Source: Lysobacteraceae bacterium
Lineage (GTDB): Bacteria > Pseudomonadota > Gammaproteobacteria > DSM-19610
DNA length: 9,963 nucleotides
Reading direction: 5' to 3'
NCBI GenBank assembly: GCA_020201295.1
Contig: JAIVHA010000226.1
Coordinates: forward strand, 1-9,963
In this document: positions 6,039 to 9,963 of the stretch, in pieces
Layout of the letters: the number at the start of each line of letters is the position of its first letter
Numbering within the stretch: the first letter of the stretch is position 1
Program-made: the position numbers and the translations under genes
Notes under the pieces: generated by a model
The model's input: the letters and a program-made list of their open reading frames with translations, nothing else
The model's database searches: none
What the model was told of the DNA's origin: nothing

Positions 6039-6090
6039 ATGTTTGCGGGCAGAATGGCGGCTCATCAGGCTTTTCTGATTTTGAGGGTAA

Positions 6091-6270
6091 TCAGATCTCG
6101 ATCATTTCAAAATCTTCCTTGCCGGCACCGCATTCGGGACAGACCCAGTTCAGGGGGATGTCGTCCCAACGCGTACCGGGAGCAAGGCCCTCTTCGGGCA
6201 GACCCAGTTCCTCGTTATAAATAAAACCGCAAATCACGCACATATAGGATTTGTAGCCTGTATCACTCAT
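6091..6270 (-). CDS. Rubredoxin
   Basis: This 59-residue one-iron electron carrier has the two cysteine knuckles, YMCVICGFIY (around residues 9-18) and WVCPECGAGKEDF (around 42-54), that bind Fe(SCys)4, with conserved aromatic residues and the GLAPGTRWDDIP loop. It is cytoplasmic and normally passes electrons to partner redox enzymes. The start ATG 6270 is supported by an AGGAG ribosome-binding site about 9 nt upstream and by family length (about 54 residues plus a short N-terminal tail). A longer in-frame reading to 6468 was rejected because it crosses the promoter region and the start of thiD. It is divergent from thiD; rubredoxin close to the thiD-thiE-hemL cluster is a recurring gammaproteobacterial arrangement. 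Confidence 0.97.
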   Translation of the reverse strand: MSDTGYKSYMCVICGFIYNEELGLPEEGLAPGTRWDDIPLNWVCPECGAGKEDFEMIEI

Positions 6271-6300
6271 CTGAACGTGCTCCTGTGGGCGCCTGCATCC

Positions 6301-6343
6301 ATTGTACCGGCAGTCCCTGCAAGTCACAGGGTAGTGGTACAAT
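6301..6343. promoter_or_regulatory. Candidate back-to-back promoters for rubredoxin and thiD
   Basis: The 124-nt divergent region has GGTACAAT at 6336-6343 on the plus strand, an extended -10 (TGGTACAAT) for thiD 52 nt before its ATG, and the mirror image ATTGTACC at 6301-6308, which reads GGTACAAT toward rubredoxin. Clear -35 boxes are not visible. No thiamine pyrophosphate riboswitch motif (CTGAGA / ACCTGATC type) was seen upstream of thiD. Confidence 0.45.
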
Positions 6344-6394
6344 TCTTTCACCGGCATTATCTCTTTCGAGACTACAACAGCGAACCCATCCCCC

Positions 6395-7207
6395 ATGACC
6401 GAGCAACCCACCCCCATCCCCGTGGTAATGGTGTTTTCCGGCAATGACCCCAGCGGTGGCGCTGGCATTCAGGCCGACATCGAATCGCTGGCCAGCCATG
6501 GCTGCCACACGACCCCGGTAATCACCGCCCTGACCGTGCAGGACACCCAGGATGTGCTGGGCTATGTACCCCTGGATGCCAACCTGATCATCGAGCAGGC
6601 GCGCGCCGTGCTGGAGGACATGCCCGTGGCCGCCTTCAAGATTGGATTATTGGGCAGCGCGGACGTGGTGGAGGGCATCCACAGCCTGCTGGTGGATTAC
6701 CCCGATGTGCCGGTGGTGCTGGACCCGGTGCTGCGCGCCGGCAATGGCGCGGAACTGGCGGACCCGGAGGTGCTGGAGGCCATGACCGCCCTGCTGCTGC
6801 CGCTCACCACCGTGCTCACCCCCAACAGCCTGGAGGCGCGCCTGCTGGCCCCCGAGGCCGACAGCCTGGACGCCTGCGCCATGGCCCTGCTGGAGCGCGA
6901 GGTGGAGTTCGTGCTGATCACCGGCACCCACGAGAACACCAGCGAGGTCACCAACCGGCTGTATGGCAACCATCGCCTGCTGGAAAGCTTCACCTGGACG
7001 CGCCTGCCGGAGAGTTATCATGGTTCCGGCTGCACCCTGGCCTCCAGCATCGCCGGGTTGCTGGCCCAGGGCCTGGAACCCTTCACCGCCATCCACGAGG
7101 CCCAGGAATACACCTGGGAAACCCTCAAGCATGGCTACCGCCTGGGCATGGGCCAGTATCTGCCCAACCGCCTGTTCTGGGCCCAGGTGGGCGACGACGA
7201 GGACTGA
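6395..7207 (+). CDS. thiD: Hydroxymethylpyrimidine/phosphomethylpyrimidine kinase ThiD
   Basis: This 270-residue enzyme phosphorylates HMP and then HMP-P to HMP-PP, the pyrimidine precursor of thiamine, in the cytoplasm. Length matches the family (about 266). Ribokinase-fold motifs are present: SGNDPSGGAGIQADI (15-29) for substrate binding, VLDPVLRAGNG (108-118), LTPNSLEARLL (141-151), and the anion-hole/catalytic HGSGCTLASSIA (209-220) with Cys213 and a GSGC variant of the usual G(T/S)GC. The C-terminus (about 250-270) is slightly extended and acidic. The stop is separated from the thiE ATG by one base (TGACATG), so thiD-thiE form a coupled pair. The gene appears intact even though thiE is broken. 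Confidence 0.96.
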   Translation: MTEQPTPIPVVMVFSGNDPSGGAGIQADIESLASHGCHTTPVITALTVQDTQDVLGYVPLDANLIIEQARAVLEDMPVAAFKIGLLGSADVVEGIHSLLVDYPDVPVVLDPVLRAGNGAELADPEVLEAMTALLLPLTTVLTPNSLEARLLAPEADSLDACAMALLEREVEFVLITGTHENTSEVTNRLYGNHRLLESFTWTRLPESYHGSGCTLASSIAGLLAQGLEPFTAIHEAQEYTWETLKHGYRLGMGQYLPNRLFWAQVGDDED

Positions 7208-7208
7208 C

Positions 7209-7603
7209 ATGACACTGCGCGGCCTCTATGCCATCACCGACAGCACCTTGATCCCCGCGGACCGGCTGGTGGAGACCGTCGGACACGCCATCACCGGCGG
7301 CGCGGCACTGGTACAGTACCGCGACGGGCCCGTGCCGCCGCCGCGGCCGGCGCCGACTACCTGGCCTTCGGCCGCTTCTACCCGTCCCATACCAAACCCG
7401 CAGCGGTGCCCGCCGACCCCGAACTGCTGCGCGCGGCGCGCCGGGAACTCAGCCTGCCCCTGTGCGCCATCGGCGGCATCACCCCCGCCAATGCCCCGCC
7501 GCTGCTGGAAGCCGGCGCCGACCTGTTGGCGGTGATCCAGGGCCTGTTCGGCCAGCCCAACGTGCGCGAGGCGGCAGCGCGGTTCCAGGCCCTGTTCCGG
7601 TAA
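7209..7603 (+). pseudogene. thiE: thiE with internal out-of-frame deletion (thiamine-phosphate synthase)
   Basis: ATG 7209 begins MTLRGLYAITDSTLIPADRL and continues to ALVQYRD at 7325, the first 39 residues of ThiE including the beta-1 strand and the QYRD motif. From about 7325 the ThiE sequence resumes in another frame, AGADYLAFGRFYPSHTKPAA, then LCAIGGITPANA and GADLLAVIQGLF, ending FQALFR at 7603 (92 residues). ThiE is normally about 210 residues; 131 are recognisable, so about 80 (roughly 240 nt) are missing from the middle, including the phosphate- and metal-binding strands around the family's IINDR and DGVHLG motifs. Read as is, the start frame makes a 109-residue chimera ending at 7535. 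Thiamine synthesis would need another ThiE if this is real. Alternatively it is an assembly error. Confidence 0.9.
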
Positions 7604-7634
7604 CCTGGCCCCGGAACCGGCGAAACCTCCGTCG

Positions 7635-7707
7635 ATCGCGGCTTGCGCCGCTCCTACCTCCACCTGCCGTCCAGATACCTACCTGTAGGAGCGACGCAAG
7701 TCGCGAT
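7635..7707. repeat. Inverted REP pair between thiE and hemL
   Basis: ATCGCGGCTTGCGCCGCTCC (continuing TAC, 7635-7657) and GTAGGAGCGACGCAAGTCGC (continuing GAT, 7685-7707) are inverted copies matching at 21 of 23 positions with a 27-nt spacer. Each is a GTAG-type REP like those at 3748-3799. Placed 31 nt after thiE and 77 nt before hemL, the pair may separate the two transcripts. Confidence 0.85.
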
Positions 7708-7784
7708 ACAACAACCCCCTGCACAACCGGAAAAGGACTGGCATACTGCGGGTCTTTCGCCAGACTGCACCACAAGGAAGCCCC

Positions 7785-9065
7785 ATGACCCAGTCCCACG
7801 ACCTCTTTGCCAAAGCCCAGCTGCACATCCCCGGTGGGGTGAATTCCCCGGTACGGGCCTTCAAGGGCGTGGGCGGCGAGCCGGTGTTCATCGAGCGCGC
7901 CTCCGGGGCCTGCGTCTATGATGTCGACGGCAAGGAATACGTGGACTACGTCGGCTCCTGGGGGCCGATGATCCTCGGCCACGCCCATCCCGCCGTGGTG
8001 GAAGCGGTGCGCGAGGCGGCGGGCCGCGGCCTGAGCTTCGGCGCGCCCACCGCCATCGAGACCCGCGTGGCCGACCGGTTGTGCGAGCTGGTGCCCTCCA
8101 TGGACATGGTGCGCATGGTCAGTTCCGGTACCGAGGCCACCATGAGCGCCATCCGCCTGGCGCGCGGCTTCACCGGCCGCGACAAGATCGTCAAGTTCGA
8201 GGGCTGCTACCACGGCCATTCCGATTCCCTGCTGGTGAAGGCCGGCTCCGGCGCCCTCACCCTGGGCGTACCCACCTCGCCGGGCGTGCCGGTGGCGCTG
8301 GCGGAACACACCATCACGCTGGAATACAACAACCTGGAGCAGGTGCGCGAGGCCTTCACCCATGTGGGCGGCCAGGTGGCCGCCATCATCGTCGAACCGG
8401 TGGCCGGCAACATGAACTGCATCCCGCCGGCGCCAGGCTTCCTGGAAGGCCTGCGCGCGGTATGCGACGAATACGGCACGGTGCTGATCTTCGACGAAGT
8501 AATGACCGGCTTCCGCGTCGCCCTGGGCGGTGCCCAGGCGCACTACGGCGTGCGCCCGGACCTGACCACCCTTGGCAAGGTGGTGGGCGGCGGCATGCCG
8601 GTGGGCGCCTTCGGCGGCCAGCGCGAGATCATGGAACAGATCGCCCCGCTCGGCCCCGTCTACCAGGCCGGCACCCTGTCCGGCAATCCCATTGCCATGA
8701 CCGCCGGGCTCACCACCCTGGAACTGATCTCCGTGCCGGGCTTCTTCGATGCACTCAGCGAACGCACCCGCGCCTTGTGCATGGGCCTCACCGAGCGCGC
8801 CCGCACCGCCGGCATCCCCTTCACCACCAACCAGGTGGGCGGCATGTTCGGCCTGTTCTTCACCGACGCCGAGCAGGTGGGCAACTTCCACCAGGTGGGC
8901 CAGTGCAACCTGGACCGCTTCAAGCTGTTCTTCCACGGCATGCTCACCGAGGGCGTGTACCTGGCGCCGTCGGCCTTCGAGGCCGGTTTCGTCTCCGCCG
9001 CCCATGGCGAGGAGCATCTGCAGCGCACCTTCGACGCGGCGGCGCGGGTGTTCGCGCGGCTGTAG
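7785..9065 (+). CDS. hemL: Glutamate-1-semialdehyde 2,1-aminomutase HemL
   Basis: This full-length 426-residue PLP enzyme converts glutamate-1-semialdehyde to 5-aminolevulinate in the C5 pathway of heme/tetrapyrrole synthesis. Class III aminotransferase features are visible: SSGTEATMSAIRLAR (113-127) for phosphate binding, FEGCYHGHSD (138-147), FDEVMTGFR (236-244) with the PLP-ring Asp, and the Schiff-base lysine Lys265 in TTLGKVVGGGMPVGAFGG. GTLSGNP (297-303) and YLAPSAFEAGF (392-402) are typical of HemL. The ribosome-binding site AAGGAAG lies 4 nt before ATG 7785; a possible extended -10 (TGGCATACT, 7739-7747) lies upstream without a clear -35. It is convergent with the RAYT gene, and its last 30 nt, from 9036 including the stop codon, are repeated at 9841. 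Confidence 0.98.
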   Translation: MTQSHDLFAKAQLHIPGGVNSPVRAFKGVGGEPVFIERASGACVYDVDGKEYVDYVGSWGPMILGHAHPAVVEAVREAAGRGLSFGAPTAIETRVADRLCELVPSMDMVRMVSSGTEATMSAIRLARGFTGRDKIVKFEGCYHGHSDSLLVKAGSGALTLGVPTSPGVPVALAEHTITLEYNNLEQVREAFTHVGGQVAAIIVEPVAGNMNCIPPAPGFLEGLRAVCDEYGTVLIFDEVMTGFRVALGGAQAHYGVRPDLTTLGKVVGGGMPVGAFGGQREIMEQIAPLGPVYQAGTLSGNPIAMTAGLTTLELISVPGFFDALSERTRALCMGLTERARTAGIPFTTNQVGGMFGLFFTDAEQVGNFHQVGQCNLDRFKLFFHGMLTEGVYLAPSAFEAGFVSAAHGEEHLQRTFDAAARVFARL

Positions 9066-9158
9066 GCGTAGGCGGAAAACACCTTCCCCTGCGGTCAGGG
9101 TGGGGGCACCCGTAGGAGCGGCCTCTGGCCGCGAACGGGTTTGCCACGACGGTTCGCG
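9036..9158 (+). repeat. 123-bp direct repeat, copy 1 (hemL 3' end plus REP)
   Basis: This segment is identical to 9841-9963 at an offset of 805 bp. It contains the last 30 nt of hemL with the TAG stop, the 3' end of the RAYT gene and the REP hairpin. The base before each copy differs (C at 9035, T at 9840), so the left edge is sharp; the right edge is not known because the window ends. Confidence 0.97.
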
Positions 9159-9736
9159 GCTCGCCGTATGCCAGCCACGATTTCCGGATCGAGGCGCGAC
9201 ACGAAAAGTTCTTCATAGGACGCGCGCCGTTCGGTATCCGAACGACCGAGCCGCCGGTAGTCTTCATGGGGTGTGATCAAGGGATCGCACACACCCCTTG
9301 CATTGGCGTGATAGCTGGACCAGAGATATTCTCCCGGGTGCCGCACCATTCCCGCCCGCACGGGATTCAGTTCGATATAGCGGTAGCAGCCCAATACGTA
9401 TTGGGGGTCACGTGCCAGACAGGAACGAAAACGCCCTTCCCACAGGGTTCCGGTGCGTCGGTACGAGCGGTTGAAATACTGCACATACCGCTGCCCCAGA
9501 TGCTTCATCAGCAACGCAGCACTATCTTCCCTGACGGGTGTCAACAACAGGTGGACGTGATTCGTCATCAGCACATAGGCATGGATGCTACATCCATGTT
9601 TTTCCGCCTGCTCCCGAAGGGTAGCCAGGTAACATCGGTAGTCCTTCGGTGCATGAAAGCACGTACTGCGGTTATTGCCTCGCTGGATGATATGCCATGG
9701 AATACCAGGGACGGCGATACGGGCACGACGCGGCAT
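9095..9736 (-). CDS. REP-associated tyrosine transposase (RAYT, Y1/HUH family)
   Basis: This 213-residue single-domain Y1 transposase is related to IS200/IS605 TnpA. The N-terminus PRRARIAVPGIPWHIIQRGN (2-21) is the typical RAYT opening. The HUH pair is in MTNHVHLLL (His60, His62), followed by FNRSYRRTGTLWEGRF (88-103) and the tyrosine helix CYRYIELNPVRAGM (117-130), with Tyr120 the probable catalytic residue; the SSYHANA segment is also typical. It should nick and rejoin single-stranded DNA at REP hairpins. A strong ribosome-binding site AAGGAGGT is 3 nt before ATG 9736. The last codons (RGQRPLL) overlap a REP hairpin. Several REPs of matching GTAG type lie in the window, so this enzyme is the likely handler of that family. 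The reading frame looks intact. Confidence 0.94.
   Translation of the reverse strand: MPRRARIAVPGIPWHIIQRGNNRSTCFHAPKDYRCYLATLREQAEKHGCSIHAYVLMTNHVHLLLTPVREDSAALLMKHLGQRYVQYFNRSYRRTGTLWEGRFRSCLARDPQYVLGCYRYIELNPVRAGMVRHPGEYLWSSYHANARGVCDPLITPHEDYRRLGRSDTERRASYEELFVSRLDPEIVAGIRRAANRRGKPVRGQRPLLRVPPP
9112..9135. repeat. REP element at the 3' end of the RAYT gene
   Basis: GTAGGAGCGGCCTCTGGCCG (9112-9131) carries the GTAG tetranucleotide and a perfect GCGGCC/GGCCGC hairpin (9118-9132) with a TCT loop. It lies inside the RAYT coding sequence, just before its stop. An identical copy is at 9917-9940 within the second direct repeat. Confidence 0.85.
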
Positions 9737-9805
9737 AGGACCTCCTTGTCCATTGACGAACCCGAGTATACCGGTCGGCGGCTAATCAAATCATCAGCGG
9801 TGTAA

Positions 9806-9839
9806 AAACCGTGGTCTGTCCCCTATTTTCCCTATTTTC
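9806..9839 (-). promoter_or_regulatory. Conserved RAYT upstream sequence with GGGGACAGACC motif
   Basis: On the minus strand, upstream of the RAYT ATG, the sequence contains AATAGGGGACAGACCACGGT followed by a T run. I recognise this GGGGACAGACCACGG block as commonly found in front of Y1 transposase genes in gammaproteobacteria. It lies at the junction with the second direct repeat and is preceded by a duplicated 9-mer CCTATTTTC (plus strand 9822-9830 and 9831-9839). It may be a transposase recognition end or regulatory leader. A TATACT hexamer closer to the gene may be a -10, but the -35 is weak. Confidence 0.5.
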
Positions 9840-9840
9840 T

Positions 9841-9963
9841 GCGGCGGCGCGGGTGTTCGCGCGGCTGTAGGCGTAGGCGGAAAACACCTTCCCCTGCGGT
9901 CAGGGTGGGGGCACCCGTAGGAGCGGCCTCTGGCCGCGAACGGGTTTGCCACGACGGTTCGCG
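9841..9963 (+). repeat. 123-bp direct repeat, copy 2 (running off the window end)
   Basis: This is an exact copy of 9036-9158, including a non-coding duplicate of the last 30 nt of hemL and the REP element. Together with copy 1 it brackets a RAYT unit of 805 bp. Whether the repeat, or another RAYT copy, continues beyond 9963 cannot be seen. Confidence 0.97.

Noticed and set aside
6075..6094. CTGATT/AATCAG hairpin at the end of the rubredoxin gene as terminator
   Set aside because: Only a 6-bp AT-rich stem, overlapping the stop codon and lacking a following U tract.
6271..6394. Possible thiamine pyrophosphate riboswitch before thiD
   Set aside because: The region is only 124 nt, shared with a divergent gene, and I see none of the conserved thi-box sequences.
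6271..6468. 66-residue N-terminal extension of rubredoxin
   Set aside because: It would cross the divergent promoter region and the thiD start; the ATG at 6270 has a good ribosome-binding site and gives the usual length.
7479..9017. 512-residue open frame antisense to hemL
   Set aside because: It overlaps intact hemL completely, has low-complexity His/Gly/Ala-rich sequence typical of a GC-rich antisense shadow, and no recognisable domain.

Overview
The window is GC-rich, tightly packed bacterial chromosome. Gene content and order (T2SS pseudopilins, an MCP, a rubredoxin gene divergent from thiD-thiE-hemL, GTAG-type REP elements with a RAYT transposase) suggest a gammaproteobacterium. An exported DsrE-like/metallo-hydrolase pair hints at a sulfur-metabolising lineage such as Chromatiales; this placement is inference.

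Layout. Positions 1-2423 (minus strand) hold the pseudopilin block of a type II secretion operon in the order gspG-H-I-J-K, with GspK cut by the window edge. gspH and gspI are broken: the end of gspH and the start of gspI are missing and the remnants are joined out of frame near 1640. Divergent from gspG is a methyl-accepting chemotaxis protein gene (2586-3713) that lacks a normal start codon and about eight heptads of one signalling helix. Next come repeat elements (3748-3920), then a minus-strand pair: an exported DsrE-like protein and a metallo-beta-lactamase-fold lipoprotein with a missing C-terminus. A 28-bp inverted repeat flanks the pair. A DUF5063-like gene follows, then a 141-bp MITE-like element with 18-bp terminal inverted repeats and 11-bp flanking direct repeats. 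Rubredoxin (minus) and thiD (plus) diverge from a shared promoter region. thiD is translationally coupled to thiE, but thiE has lost about 80 internal codons and is frameshifted. After a REP pair comes intact hemL. The window ends with a convergent REP-associated transposase (RAYT) gene, bracketed by two identical 123-bp repeats that include the 3' end of hemL.

How it fits together. thiD/thiE belong to thiamine synthesis and hemL to tetrapyrrole synthesis; GspG-K would build the secretion pseudopilus, with I, J and K at its tip. The most striking overall pattern is that four loci (gspH/I, mcp, the metallo-hydrolase 3' end, thiE) each look as if a piece of roughly 150-300 bp was lost, while their neighbours are intact. 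This is either real erosion in a repeat-rich genome or an assembly problem; read mapping would decide. No CRISPR array, tRNA, rRNA or recognisable phage gene was seen.
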